Positions 54,677 through 64,000 of a stretch of DNA of 64,000 nucleotides are shown piece after piece. Within the stretch, counting starts at the first letter, position 1; the number at the start of each line of letters is the position of its first letter. The stretch comes from Paenibacillus spongiae (GTDB lineage Bacteria > Bacillota > Bacilli > Paenibacillales > Paenibacillaceae), in the NCBI RefSeq assembly GCF_024734895.1, contig NZ_CP091430.1, forward strand, positions 2,560,501 through 2,624,500, written 5' to 3'. The notes beneath the pieces were generated by a model. It ran no database searches, had not been told where the DNA came from, and saw only the letters and a list, made by a program, of their open reading frames with translations. Position numbers and translations under genes: made by a program.

Positions 54677-56089
54677 ATGACGATTTCCAGTCGTAAAGTA
54701 TTGGAATCATACTTAGTTATCCAACCGTCGCAAGACAAGCTCACGGCCTATTTGAAATTCAACGTGGCGGATGATCAGTTTACGTGTACGTTTAGCGAGC
54801 TGGAGGCATTCGTCAGGAGCAACGGCATCCAATTTGGAATCGATACGGTAGTATTGGCCAAAATTGCGGAGCAGCCGAAAGCTTTCTTTCATACGCAGAC
54901 GGTCATCGCCCAAGGACAGCCGGCGGTTAACGGACAAGACGGGACGATCCGGCTCGCCTACAACATGGAGGAAGAGGATCGCCGTCCAGCCGAGCTTGAG
55001 GACGGAAAAGTCGATTTCAAAGAAATTTCGCAATTGAAAAATGTCAAACGCGGACAGCTTATCGCAGAGAAAATCGCGGCAACGGAAGGCACGCCGGGCA
55101 GACTTGTGACCGGAGACCACCTGCCCGGGAAGAACGGCAAAGAAGCCTATTTCAAGCTGGGCAAGAATGTTGTATTGAATCCCGAAAAAACGGCTTTATA
55201 CGCCGCTATCGATGGGCTTATTACAATGACGGACAAGAGCAAGATCAATGTTTTCCCGATCTATGAGGTAAACGGCGATGTTGATTATAAAATAGGAAAT
55301 ATCGATTTTGTGGGAACGGTCGTCATTCGGGGCAATGTGCTGACCGGCTTTCGAGTCAAAGCATCCGGCGATATCCGCGTCATCGGCGGCGTAGAAGGCG
55401 CCGAGCTGGAAGCAGACGGCTCGATCGATGTAACGGGCGGCGTTCTTGCCAGCAATAAAGGCTACATACGGGCAGGCAAGAATGTGAAGAGCTCCTTTAT
55501 TCAAGACGGGAACGTGACGGCTGCCGAAGACGTCCTCGTCTCGCAGAGCATCATGCATTCGCACGTCCGAGCAGGCCGGAAGGTTATTTGCGCAGGGGCG
55601 AAAGGGCTGATTGTCGGCGGCTCCATTCAGGCAGGGGAGGGCGTATCGGCGCGGACGATCGGCAATACGATGTCGACAGCCACTTCCATTGAGGTTGGCG
55701 TGCGGCCGGAGCTCCGGGCGGAGCTGCTGGAGCTGAGACAACAGCTTAAGACAACGTCGGGAAATCTGGATAAAACCGAGAAAGCGCTTGTATTGCTGGA
55801 CCAGCTTGCCGCCGCAGGACAGCTGACTTCCGATAAGATGGCGCTGCGAATCAAGCTTAACGCTACGAAGCGTCAAGCTGCCGATGAAGCTGCCGCAATC
55901 CGCGAGAGAATACTTGAGATCGAAAAGTCGCTCGAGGAAACGGAGGCCGCTAAAGTCGACGCGATCAGTTGGATTTACGGAGGAACGAAGATCGTGATCG
56001 GACGGTATACCCGTTTTGTCAAAGATCCGACCCAGCGCGTATCCTTTCGGTTTACGGACGGCGATATCGTCATGCTGCCCTATTACTAA
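54677..56089 (+). CDS. FapA (DUF342) family polymer-like protein
   Basis: A 470-residue protein of the FapA/DUF342 family (flagellar assembly protein A). The biochemical role is not established. The N-terminal domain (about residues 1-170) is followed by a right-handed beta-helix repeat region (DVDYKIGNIDFVGTVVIRGN, SGDIRVIGGVEGAELEADG, SIDVTGGVLASNKGYIRAG). A C-terminal coiled coil lies at about 350-425. ATG 54677 follows CAAGGAGGGG. It is downstream of sigD in many Bacillota and Clostridia, so it probably belongs to the motility operon. Confidence 0.88.
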   Translation: MTISSRKVLESYLVIQPSQDKLTAYLKFNVADDQFTCTFSELEAFVRSNGIQFGIDTVVLAKIAEQPKAFFHTQTVIAQGQPAVNGQDGTIRLAYNMEEEDRRPAELEDGKVDFKEISQLKNVKRGQLIAEKIAATEGTPGRLVTGDHLPGKNGKEAYFKLGKNVVLNPEKTALYAAIDGLITMTDKSKINVFPIYEVNGDVDYKIGNIDFVGTVVIRGNVLTGFRVKASGDIRVIGGVEGAELEADGSIDVTGGVLASNKGYIRAGKNVKSSFIQDGNVTAAEDVLVSQSIMHSHVRAGRKVICAGAKGLIVGGSIQAGEGVSARTIGNTMSTATSIEVGVRPELRAELLELRQQLKTTSGNLDKTEKALVLLDQLAAAGQLTSDKMALRIKLNATKRQAADEAAAIRERILEIEKSLEETEAAKVDAISWIYGGTKIVIGRYTRFVKDPTQRVSFRFTDGDIVMLPYY

Positions 56090-56137
56090 ATCATTCACAA
56101 GCCGGGGATTTACCCATGCAGTGAGGGGGAATAGCGG

Positions 56138-56464
56138 ATGACTTTTCGGTCAATCGATTTGCAGGTATCGGTGCAGCGGTCTCCTGAAGCCGGTACGATC
56201 CATAATCAGATGATCCAGAAACCGGTGATCGAACAAACGAAACTGGAGAACGAAGCCGTCAAACAAACGGAGCTTGCACGCACGCAAAACGCAGCAGTTG
56301 AGGAAAGCAGCAAGCTGGACATCCACGAACGTCAGCAGGATGCCGGGTCTCGGAATCCAAGCAAACGCAATAAACCGGGAAAGGACAGCCCAGATGCGCT
56401 GGAAACGTCCTCCCAAGAGGCTGCACACCCCTATAAAGGAAAGCATATCGATATCTCGTTATAA
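56138..56464 (+). CDS. Hydrophilic protein of unknown function
   Basis: A 108-residue protein with no recognised family. It is strongly hydrophilic and rich in Gln, Glu, Lys and Ser (EQTKLENEAVKQTELARTQN), and likely largely disordered or coiled. It has no signal peptide. ATG 56138 is preceded by GAGGGGG. It lies between the FapA and SwrB-like genes with short spacing (48 and 19 bases). Confidence 0.75.
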   Translation: MTFRSIDLQVSVQRSPEAGTIHNQMIQKPVIEQTKLENEAVKQTELARTQNAAVEESSKLDIHERQQDAGSRNPSKRNKPGKDSPDALETSSQEAAHPYKGKHIDISL

Positions 56465-56483
56465 GATTGTAGGTGACAGTTAG

Positions 56484-57038
56484 ATGGATCCATGGCATTA
56501 TATCGTGCTTCTGGGCGCGGTAGTGGTCGTATTCGGTTTTATTCAGCCCAGAAAGCACGCGCCGGCCCCAGAGGACAACATGGCGGTACGTAATATGGAG
56601 ACGGCTCTTGAGCAGTTCATGGAGAACATGGAAGCGGACAACCGCGATATGGTCAATCTGGTAGCCAAGGTGCAGCAGGACAGCCAATCGCAAGCGAAGC
56701 TTCGGGAAGCGCGCATCGATCAGCTGGAGAGTCGCTGCGCCGAATTGGAACAGTCGTTATCGCAATACACGCGAGAATCGGCATCACAGCCTGCACCTTC
56801 CGGCAGCTTGGAGAAGCTCGCGTATACGGCCGAAGCTCCGGAAGAGTTGCCGATCCTTCGGGACGAAGCTCAGGTCCAGGATGCGGCGCCGACGATCCGC
56901 ACCCGTTATTCGGAGCTGTTCGAGCTTTATGACAGCGGCAAATCGGTTGAGGCGATCGCCAAGAAACTGTCGTTGAACAAGGGAGAGGTACAGCTTATTC
57001 TTCAATTGTCCAGGCAGGAGGAAACGAACACAAGATGA
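56484..57038 (+). CDS. SwrB-like membrane protein
   Basis: In B. subtilis SwrB activates basal-body maturation through FliG/FliM/FliY and the export gate. This 184-residue protein has the same layout: one N-terminal membrane helix (YIVLLGAVVVVFGFI), a coiled coil (residues about 35-95) and a C-terminal HTH-like motif (YDSGKSVEAIAKKLSLNKGEVQLILQL) similar to the SwrB end. The position after sigD and before rpsB is also that of swrB. Sequence identity outside the ends looks low. Stop overlaps the next ATG. Confidence 0.8.
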   Translation: MDPWHYIVLLGAVVVVFGFIQPRKHAPAPEDNMAVRNMETALEQFMENMEADNRDMVNLVAKVQQDSQSQAKLREARIDQLESRCAELEQSLSQYTRESASQPAPSGSLEKLAYTAEAPEELPILRDEAQVQDAAPTIRTRYSELFELYDSGKSVEAIAKKLSLNKGEVQLILQLSRQEETNTR

Positions 57039-57655
57039 ATAAACGGCCATTTTTGATGGGGCTGGGCATCGGTCTCATACTGGGTGCCATGCTGCTTCAG
57101 CTGATGATCGCCGGTCAGCAGCAGAAGGACAAGCTGACCAGCCGGGAGCAAGACGGGCAATCCGGCACGGCAGTCATGCCGACCTATACCCAAGAGGAGC
57201 TGGACAAACGTATTGCGGAAGAACGCGAACGGGTGACCAAGGAGCTGCAGGACCGGAATGCGAATCAGGATAAGGCTGCGAAGAGCCCGGCAGCGGATGC
57301 CCCGCCTGCAAGCAAGCCAGAAGCAAGCCAAGCGGTCCCTCAAGCGGACAAGAGTGCAGCCGGCTCAGGCAAGACCGGCCAAACAGCGGAGCAAGGCGGA
57401 ACAAAGACGGAGCCCGCCTCCAAGCGGATTATCGTCCGAATCGAGCCCGGCTCCAGCGTGACGGAAGTTGCGGAACTGCTTGCGGACAAAGGCATTATCA
57501 GCAATAAGAAGGCGTTCACGAACCTGATGCGTACCACCAAAATACGCGCGGGTTATTTTCCATTTGAAGGAAATATGACCGTTAACGAGGTTAAGAAGAT
57601 CATTACAAGCAAACCGCTTTCGCCTGAGCTGGCGAAGAAAGAAATGTCGCCTTAG
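57035..57655 (+). CDS. Membrane-anchored protein with MltG-type LysM-like domain only
   Basis: A 206-residue protein with one N-terminal membrane helix (LMGLGIGLILGAMLLQLMIAG), a charged and disordered linker (residues about 50-130), and a C-terminal domain resembling the LysM-like N-domain of the endolytic transglycosylase MltG: IVRIEPGSSVTEVAELLADK, GIISNKKAFTNLMRTTKI and GYFPFEGNMTVNEVKKIITSK. The catalytic domain of MltG is absent, so it may bind peptidoglycan without cutting it. It overlaps the SwrB-like gene by four bases. Confidence 0.82.
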   Translation: MNKRPFLMGLGIGLILGAMLLQLMIAGQQQKDKLTSREQDGQSGTAVMPTYTQEELDKRIAEERERVTKELQDRNANQDKAAKSPAADAPPASKPEASQAVPQADKSAAGSGKTGQTAEQGGTKTEPASKRIIVRIEPGSSVTEVAELLADKGIISNKKAFTNLMRTTKIRAGYFPFEGNMTVNEVKKIITSKPLSPELAKKEMSP

Positions 57656-57709
57656 TCAGGGCTGAAGGCAAGATTAACAGAAACTTAGCAGAATGTCCCT
57701 GTGATGTTG

Positions 57710-57738
57710 TTGCGTGCCGTAATTAGATATGTTATAGT
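57710..57738 (+). promoter_or_regulatory. SigA-type promoter for rpsB
   Basis: TTGCGT (57710-57715) and TATAGT (57733-57738) are separated by 17 bases. They precede the rpsB gene by about 130 bases. This separates translation genes from the flagellar operon. Confidence 0.75.
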
Positions 57739-57744
57739 AATTGA

Positions 57745-57852
57745 CGGTGTTAAAATCACACGCCGATTAATTTCGACAAGGGTGCTTCGGCCCGGCCGGA
57801 GTTTTGCCGAAAAATGATATTGGCGGAGGTACACACAAAAAACCATTACTAG
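57745..57852 (+). other. Leader of rpsB with candidate structure
   Basis: The untranslated region between the promoter and the rpsB site can fold as TTCGGC (57786-57791) with GCCGAA (57806-57811) around the palindrome CCGGCCGG. GGTGT/ACACGCC pairing lies further upstream. Ribosomal protein S2 autoregulation is known in several bacteria, but no family match was made here. Confidence 0.4.
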
Positions 57853-57866
57853 GAGGTGTTGTGAGG

Positions 57867-58565
57867 ATGGCGGTTATTTCCATGAAACAGCTTCTTGAAG
57901 CTGGTGTACACTTCGGTCACCAAACTCGTCGTTGGAACCCGAAGATGGATCGTTATATCTTCACTGAACGGAACGGCATTTACATTATCGACCTGCAAAA
58001 AACAGTTAAGAAAGTCGAAGAGGCTTACAACTTCGTACGCTCTGTAGCGGAAGAAGGCGGTACGATTCTTTTCGTCGGCACGAAAAAACAAGCACAAGAT
58101 TCGGTTAAAGAAGAAGCTGAACGCTGCGGTAACTTCTACATTAACCAGCGTTGGCTCGGCGGCACGCTGACCAACTTCCAAACGATCCAGAAGCGTATCG
58201 ATCGTCTGAAAACGCTGGAGAAGTGGGAAGAAGACGGCACGTTTAACGTACTGCCGAAGAAAGAAGTCATCATTCTCCGCAAAGAGAAAGATCGTCTTGA
58301 GAAATTCCTGGGCGGCATTAAAGGCATGAAAGGTCTGCCTAGCGCGCTGTTCATCATCGATCCGCGCAAAGAGCGCATTGCGGTTGCAGAAGCTCGCAAA
58401 CTGGGTATCCCAATCGTTGGTATCGTAGATACTAACTGCGATCCGGACGAAATCGACTATGTCATTCCGGGCAATGACGACGCAATCCGCGCAGTTAAGC
58501 TGCTCACAGCCAAGATGGCTGATGCGATTGTCGAAGCGAACCAAGGCGAGCAAACGACTGCTTAA
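57867..58565 (+). CDS. rpsB: 30S ribosomal protein S2
   Basis: S2 joins late to the 30S body and contacts S1 and mRNA near the Shine-Dalgarno helix. The 232-residue protein starts [20 protein letters not shown] and contains [11 protein letters not shown] and [18 protein letters not shown] 57867 is chosen because TAGGAGGTG is at the right distance. The longer open frame from 57804 runs through that site. tsf follows after a terminator. Confidence 0.98.
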   Translation: MAVISMKQLLEAGVHFGHQTRRWNPKMDRYIFTERNGIYIIDLQKTVKKVEEAYNFVRSVAEEGGTILFVGTKKQAQDSVKEEAERCGNFYINQRWLGGTLTNFQTIQKRIDRLKTLEKWEEDGTFNVLPKKEVIILRKEKDRLEKFLGGIKGMKGLPSALFIIDPRKERIAVAEARKLGIPIVGIVDTNCDPDEIDYVIPGNDDAIRAVKLLTAKMADAIVEANQGEQTTA

Positions 58566-58591
58566 GTCGTTCACGATATAGTCAGCATGAA

Positions 58592-58631
58592 GGGTGGTCT
58601 GAAGGTGTATAACCTCTCACCGCCCTTTTTT
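58592..58631 (+). terminator. Intrinsic terminator after rpsB
   Basis: GGGTGGT (58592-58598) pairs with ACCGCCC (58619-58625) with one T-G pair. An inner AGGTG-TATA-ACCT-type fold is possible. TTTTTT follows. It lies about 40 bases before tsf, so partial read-through (attenuation) may tune S2:EF-Ts ratios. Confidence 0.75.
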
Positions 58632-58671
58632 CGAATGTAAACATACGATGAACCTAGGAGGTCTCTATAAT

Positions 58672-59322
58672 ATGGCGGTTAATGCGAGTGCAGTTAAAGA
58701 ATTGCGTGAAAAAACAGGTGCAGGTATGTTGGACTGCAAAAAAGCACTGGAAGAAGCGAATGGCGATCTGACGAAAGCCGCTGAATTGCTTCGCGAGAAG
58801 GGCCTTGCGGCAGCAGCTAACAAAGCTGGCCGTATTGCGACGGAAGGCGTCGTTGAATCGTACATCCACGCTGGCGGCCGTATCGGCGTTCTTGTCGAGA
58901 TTAACTGCGAAACCGACTTCGTTGCCAAGACGGATCAATTCCGCGAATTCGCGCGCGATATCGCCATGCAAATCGCCGCAGCTAATCCGAAGTTCGTTGC
59001 CCGTGAAGAAGTGTCCCAAGAAGAGCTGGACAAAGAGCGCGAAATCTTGAAGGCTCAAGCGCTGAACGAAGGCAAGCCGGCTAATATCGTAGAGAAGATG
59101 GTTGAAGGCCGTCTTGGCAAATACTACGAAGAGTTCTGCCTGCTGGAGCAGTCTTTCATTAAAGATCCGGACAAAACCGTGTCGACGCTGTTGAAAGAAA
59201 AAATCAGCACGATCGGGGAGAACATTTCGATCCGCCGTTTCGTACGTTACGAGCTGGGCGAAGGTTTGGAGAAAAAAGAAGACAACTTCGTCGCTGAAGT
59301 TATGTCGCAAGCAAAACTGTAA
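58672..59322 (+). CDS. tsf: Translation elongation factor Ts
   Basis: EF-Ts regenerates EF-Tu-GTP. The 216-residue protein has the UBA-like N-terminal domain [21 protein letters not shown] and then the core ([20 protein letters not shown]). It has the short form typical of Bacillus-like organisms compared with E. coli (283 residues). ATG 58672 follows AGGAGG; the ATG at 58648 lies upstream of the site. Confidence 0.97.
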   Translation: MAVNASAVKELREKTGAGMLDCKKALEEANGDLTKAAELLREKGLAAAANKAGRIATEGVVESYIHAGGRIGVLVEINCETDFVAKTDQFREFARDIAMQIAAANPKFVAREEVSQEELDKEREILKAQALNEGKPANIVEKMVEGRLGKYYEEFCLLEQSFIKDPDKTVSTLLKEKISTIGENISIRRFVRYELGEGLEKKEDNFVAEVMSQAKL

Positions 59323-59334
59323 TCCGAACACGCT

Positions 59335-60166
<832 letters not shown>

Positions 60167-60167
<1 letters not shown>

Positions 60168-60721
60168 TGCCTCAATCCATTAAAAAAGATGCAGAAGAGC
60201 GTATGGAGAAAGCGATCGGCGCCCTGAAGCGCGATTTGACTTCGCTGCGTGCAGGCCGTGCGACGCCATCTTTGCTCGACCGTGTACAGGTGGAATATTA
60301 CGGTGCGATGACGCCTGTCAACCAATTGGCAAACATTAACACGCCGGACTCCCGGACGCTGATGATTCAGCCTTGGGACAAATCGTCTCTTGCTTCGATC
60401 GAGAAAGCGATCATGAAATCCGACCTGGGACTCACGCCTTCGAATGACGGCAGCACGATCCGTCTGGTCATTCCGGCTTTGACCGAGGAGCGCCGCGCCG
60501 AGCTGGTCAAGCTGACGCGCAAGCTTGGCGAAGAAGCGAAGGTCGCGATCCGCAACATTCGCCGTGACGCTAACGATGACATCAAGAAGCTGGAGAAGAC
60601 GGACATCTCTGAAGATGAATCAAGACGCTACCAGGATGACATTCAAAAAACGACCGATAAATTTATCGCGGAAGTCGATAAAGTGCTGGCAGCGAAAGAG
60701 AAAGAAATCATGGAAGTATAA
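60167..60721 (+). CDS. frr: Ribosome recycling factor
   Basis: RRF splits post-termination ribosomes with EF-G. The 184-residue protein has the conserved [36 protein letters not shown] and [17 protein letters not shown]. The start is GTG 60167, overlapping the pyrH stop by one base, with AAGGAAGTG upstream. Confidence 0.97.
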
Positions 60722-60792
60722 TTCGTGCTCACCGCCCCTCCGACAGGTGGGGTTTGTTGCATAAATCGACATTAATGGTGGGGGGCAGGCGT

Positions 60793-61557
60793 ATGTTTAA
60801 GCGACTGAGAGCGAAATTCGGTAAAGCGACGGCGGCGTCGCCTTTGGCGCTGGATACGGATAATATACCGCAGCATATCGCCATTATTATGGACGGCAAC
60901 GGGCGATGGGCGAAGAGCCGCGGACTTCCGCGCATAGCCGGCCACCATACGGGCATGAAGGCCGTCAAGCGGATCACGATGGCCGCTGACCGGCTCGGGG
61001 TCAAATGTTTGACGCTGTATGCATTCTCGACCGAGAATTGGAAACGCCCCAAAGCGGAAGTGGAATTCTTGATGAAGCTGCCTCAAGAATTCCTTTCCAT
61101 TGAATTAAACGAGCTGGTGGAGAAGAACGTGCAAGTCCGGATGATGGGCCATAAAGAGGGTCTTCCTCCCCATACGCTTGAAGCGGTAGAGGAAGCAATC
61201 CGCCAAACGGCCGGCAATACCGGGCTTGTCCTTAACTTCGCTTTGAATTACGGCAGCCGCAAAGAAATGATTGAAGCTGTGAAGCAGATCGCGGAATCGG
61301 TTCGCGAAGGACAGATGGATCTGGAGCAGATCGACGATACCGCATTCTCCGAAAAGCTGCTTAGCTCCGGACTGCCCGATCCGGATCTGCTGATCCGGAC
61401 GAGCGGCGAGCTGCGGCTCAGCAATTTCATGCTGTGGCAGCTGGCATACAGCGAGATGTGGTTCACGGACGTCTACTGGCCTGAGTTTACGGAAGAACAT
61501 TTTCATGAAGCCGTAAGGGAATACCAGCGGCGGGCTCGCCGCTATGGCGGATTGTAG
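60793..61557 (+). CDS. uppS: Undecaprenyl diphosphate synthase
   Basis: UppS makes the C55 lipid carrier of peptidoglycan and teichoic acid synthesis by cis-prenyl transfer. The 254-residue protein has the active-site Asp34 in IIMDGNGRWAKSRG. The TLYAFSTENWKRP and RTSGELRLSNFMLWQLAYSE motifs are also present. ATG 60793 has GGTGGGGG upstream. cdsA follows 23 bases downstream. Confidence 0.97.
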   Translation: MFKRLRAKFGKATAASPLALDTDNIPQHIAIIMDGNGRWAKSRGLPRIAGHHTGMKAVKRITMAADRLGVKCLTLYAFSTENWKRPKAEVEFLMKLPQEFLSIELNELVEKNVQVRMMGHKEGLPPHTLEAVEEAIRQTAGNTGLVLNFALNYGSRKEMIEAVKQIAESVREGQMDLEQIDDTAFSEKLLSSGLPDPDLLIRTSGELRLSNFMLWQLAYSEMWFTDVYWPEFTEEHFHEAVREYQRRARRYGGL

Positions 61558-61580
61558 CTTGCCACGGCTTCATCTGGAGC

Positions 61581-62390
61581 GTGTTAGGTACATTGAAGCA
61601 ACGCATCGTAACCGGGGTAATTGGCGGATCGGTCTTTATCCTGCTGACGGTTCTCGGACAATGGTATTATTATGGACTTCTGTTTGCGCTGGCCTTTATC
61701 GGATATTCCGAATATGTTCGCATGAACGGGGTCAGACGGACGCATCCGGCCGCGCTGCTCGGGTATGCCGGCATGCTCGTGCTGATCGTGCCTTGGCAGG
61801 AGCTCGGCATGAGTTCTCTCTCGGCCTTACATATGCTGTGGCTGCTCATGTTCCTGCTGCTGGCGGTCACGGTCGTTACGAAGAATGAGATAACGATCGA
61901 CGGAGCGGCATTGCTGCTTCTCGGGGCGCTGTATGTCGGATACGGATTCTATGCGATGTATGAAGTGCGCAATGCGGATTCGCATGGCTTGGTCACGACC
62001 TTGATGGCTTTTGGAGCGATATGGGCCTCGGACATCGGCGCTTATTTCACTGGACGGGCGATCGGCAAGCATAAGCTGTGGCCTTCGATCAGTCCGAACA
62101 AAACGATAGAGGGCTCATTAGGCGGGATATTGTTGTCCCTTTTGGTCACGGTCGCTTTCTCGCTGGCGGCTCCGGATGTGATCGGTATCGGCCGGGCCCT
62201 GTTGATCGGCCTTATAGCCGCGGTTGCCGGACAGTTCGGAGACTTGATTCAATCCGCCTACAAGCGCGTGAGAGGCATTAAAGATACGGGTAACCTTCTG
62301 CCGGGCCACGGGGGCGTGTTGGACCGTTGCGACAGCTGGCTCGTCGTATTCCCGCTGCTGCTCATGACAGGGCTGCTGCCGTTGAATTAG
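61581..62390 (+). CDS. cdsA: Phosphatidate cytidylyltransferase
   Basis: CdsA makes CDP-diacylglycerol, the precursor of membrane phospholipids. The 269-residue membrane protein has about eight hydrophobic segments. The C-terminal CDP-synthase motif is GDLIQSAYKRVRGIKDTGN and LLPGHGGVLDRCDS. Start 61581 (GTG) is likely but lies close to the preceding GGAG; TTG 61593 is an alternative. Neighbours uppS and dxr match B. subtilis. Confidence 0.95.
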   Translation: MLGTLKQRIVTGVIGGSVFILLTVLGQWYYYGLLFALAFIGYSEYVRMNGVRRTHPAALLGYAGMLVLIVPWQELGMSSLSALHMLWLLMFLLLAVTVVTKNEITIDGAALLLLGALYVGYGFYAMYEVRNADSHGLVTTLMAFGAIWASDIGAYFTGRAIGKHKLWPSISPNKTIEGSLGGILLSLLVTVAFSLAAPDVIGIGRALLIGLIAAVAGQFGDLIQSAYKRVRGIKDTGNLLPGHGGVLDRCDSWLVVFPLLLMTGLLPLN

Positions 62391-62407
62391 AGATAGGGGG
62401 AACGAGC

Positions 62408-63550
62408 ATGACGAAGAAACTGACCATACTCGGTTCGACAGGCTCAATCGGAACGCAAACGCTAGACGTCGTGGCCAATGAGCCCGACCGCTATGAGATA
62501 GAAGGACTGGCTGCCGGCAATAATACTGCGCTGCTCATTGAGCAGGCGAACCGGTTCCGGCCCCGCTGCGTATGTTTGTCGACCAAAGCGCTGGCCGATG
62601 AAGCGGCTCCTTATCTGCCTGCAGGCACCAAGGTGCTGTACGGTGAAGAAGGACTTGTGCAAATTGCGGCCGACAATGACTCCGACACGGTCTTAACGGC
62701 TATCGTCGGCAGCCGGGGGCTGGAAGCAACGCTTGCGGCGATCGAAGCGGGCAAGCATATCGGACTTGCCAATAAGGAGACGCTCGTAACCGCCGGCCAT
62801 CTGGTCATGAAGCGGGCATCCGAGAAGGGCGTCGCGATTCTTCCGGTCGACAGCGAACACTCGGCAATCTTTCAATGCTTGAATGGTGAATCCCGCTCCG
62901 CGGTCAAAGCGATTACGTTAACGGCCTCCGGCGGATCGTTCCGCGACCGTACGAGAGCGGAGCTGCACGGCGTAACGGTCGAGCAGGCGCTCAGCCATCC
63001 GAACTGGTCGATGGGAGCCAAGATCACCATCGATTCGGCGACGATGGCGAACAAGGGGCTTGAAGTCATCGAAGCCCGCTGGCTGTTCGGTCTTGATTAT
63101 GATGACATTCACGTTCTGGTTCATCCGGAGAGCATTATCCATTCGTATGTCGAGTTTGTGGATCACAGCATCATAGCCCAGCTCGGATTGCCGGATATGC
63201 GGGTGCCGATCCAATATGCGCTTACCTATCCGGAAAGAAGGCCGTCACCGTCGGAATCGTTAAATCTGGCGAAGCTTGGCGCCCTCCATTTCCGCGAGAT
63301 GGATCCGGATCGCTATCCTTGTCTTAGGATGGCCTATGAGAGCGGCCGGATCGGCCGTTCCGCAACAACCGTGTTTAATGCGGCTAACGAAGTGGCGGTT
63401 GCGCGCTTCCTGGAAGGAGCCATCACATTCCTCGATATCGAGCGCGTTATTGCGGACGTGCTTGAGCGCCATTCCGTAACCGATGTGCCTGACGTAGCGG
63501 CGATTATGGAAATCGATGCATGGGCGAGGAGCGAAGCGGCGGCTGTTTGA
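62408..63550 (+). CDS. dxr: 1-deoxy-D-xylulose-5-phosphate reductoisomerase
   Basis: Dxr catalyses the second step of the MEP isoprenoid pathway, which supplies substrate for UppS. The 380-residue protein has the NADPH-binding motif LTILGSTGSIGTQTLDVV, the metal/substrate motif LPVDSEHSAIFQCL and TASGGSFRD. ATG 62408 follows GGGGGAACG. The open frame from 62327 overlaps cdsA and is rejected. Confidence 0.97.
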   Translation: MTKKLTILGSTGSIGTQTLDVVANEPDRYEIEGLAAGNNTALLIEQANRFRPRCVCLSTKALADEAAPYLPAGTKVLYGEEGLVQIAADNDSDTVLTAIVGSRGLEATLAAIEAGKHIGLANKETLVTAGHLVMKRASEKGVAILPVDSEHSAIFQCLNGESRSAVKAITLTASGGSFRDRTRAELHGVTVEQALSHPNWSMGAKITIDSATMANKGLEVIEARWLFGLDYDDIHVLVHPESIIHSYVEFVDHSIIAQLGLPDMRVPIQYALTYPERRPSPSESLNLAKLGALHFREMDPDRYPCLRMAYESGRIGRSATTVFNAANEVAVARFLEGAITFLDIERVIADVLERHSVTDVPDVAAIMEIDAWARSEAAAV

Positions 63551-63629
63551 AGGACTGGTTCTCTTGTAACGGACGGGAGAATAATGATAATCTAGGTACA
63601 GGCCGTTTCGAACAGGAGGCACTATAACG

Positions 63630-64000
63630 ATGGAAATGATTCAAATCGTCTTTATGACCGTGCTGGTCTTCTTCGCGATCGTAACGATCCATGAATGGGG
63701 TCATTTCTATTTCGCGAAGCGGGCAGGCATTCTGGTCAGAGAATTCGCTATCGGCTTCGGCCCCAAGCTGATATCCATTAAGCGCGGGGAAACACGCTAT
63801 ACGCTGCGGCTCGTTCCGGCAGGCGGATTCGTCCGGATGGCGGGCGAAGATCCGGAGCTGGTCGAAATACAGCCCGGTCAGACGATTGCCGTACGATTGA
63901 ACGATAATCGGGTAACGCGTCTATACTTGGATCGTCTTGAAGAGCGCTCCAATGTCATTCGCGGTGAGGTCGAAACGATCGATCTTGAAGACCGCCTGAA
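63630..64000 (+). CDS. rseP: RseP/RasP site-2 zinc metalloprotease, truncated by the window edge
   Basis: RasP is an intramembrane protease that cleaves anti-sigma factors and signal peptide remnants. The frame has at least 123 residues in the window, about one third of the family length. The first membrane segment carries the catalytic HEWGH motif (TIHEWGHFYFAKRAG). The LVPAGGFVRMAGEDPE motif is followed by the insertion typical of Bacillales proteins. CAGGAGG precedes the ATG. The 3' part lies beyond the window. Confidence 0.95.
   Translation, partial: MEMIQIVFMTVLVFFAIVTIHEWGHFYFAKRAGILVREFAIGFGPKLISIKRGETRYTLRLVPAGGFVRMAGEDPELVEIQPGQTIAVRLNDNRVTRLYLDRLEERSNVIRGEVETIDLEDRL

Noticed and set aside
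60722..60770. Possible terminator after frr
   Set aside because: CCCC/GGGG pairing is too short, and the T tract is interrupted. uppS probably remains in the same transcript.

Overview
The window is a contiguous, densely coded piece of a Bacillota (Firmicutes, Bacillales) chromosome. Gene order follows the Bacillus subtilis smc-ftsY to rseP segment closely. The moderately high GC, frequent TTG and GTG starts, strong AGGAGG-type ribosome binding sites, and details of the FapA, SwrB-like and RseP proteins suggest a Paenibacillus-like organism. The genus is an inference. No insertion sequence, prophage, CRISPR array, tRNA or rRNA was seen. No stretch longer than about 250 bases lacks a gene.

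Region 1 (1-11.0 kb) is a housekeeping block: smc (5' end outside the window), ftsY, ylxM, ffh (SRP targeting), rpsP, khpA, rimM, trmD, rplS (ribosome and tRNA maturation), lepB (signal peptidase I), rbgA (50S assembly) and rnhB. Region 2 (11.1-26 kb) holds an orphan pair related to the FliK and FlhB C-termini (ylqG/ylqH-like), a YraN-family gene, comM and an unknown small gene on the minus strand, sucCD, dprA, topA, trmFO, hslVU and codY. The xerC (codV) gene that precedes clpQ in B. subtilis is absent here.

Region 3 (26.2-57.7 kb) is a complete fla/che operon: flgBC-fliEFGHIJ, a MotE-like gene, fliK-flgD, a TIGR02530-like gene, flgE-flbD-fliLMY-cheY-fliOPQR-flhBAFG-cheB-cheA-cheW-cheC-cheD, a small membrane protein, and sigD. 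It is followed by a FapA protein, an unknown hydrophilic protein, a SwrB-like protein and a protein with only a MltG-type LysM-like domain. Together these encode the basal body, export apparatus, C-ring, hook-length control, chemotaxis core and the sigma factor for late genes. Flagellin, cap, stator and receptor genes and cheR are not here. Region 4 (57.7-64 kb) is rpsB-tsf-pyrH-frr-uppS-cdsA-dxr-rseP (rseP runs off the end).

The coding content is largely conventional, and I did not find a convincing new multi-gene system. The observations most worth checking are regulatory: two inverted perfect TGTCGAA (Spo0A-box-like) heptamers before the fla/che operon, strong RNA structures on both sides of flgE including a possible mutually exclusive hairpin pair at its ribosome binding site, and a 229-base structured gap between cheB and cheA. 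There are also protein oddities in HslV and RNase HII, and a minus-strand gene of unknown family whose stop codon lies inside the comM promoter.
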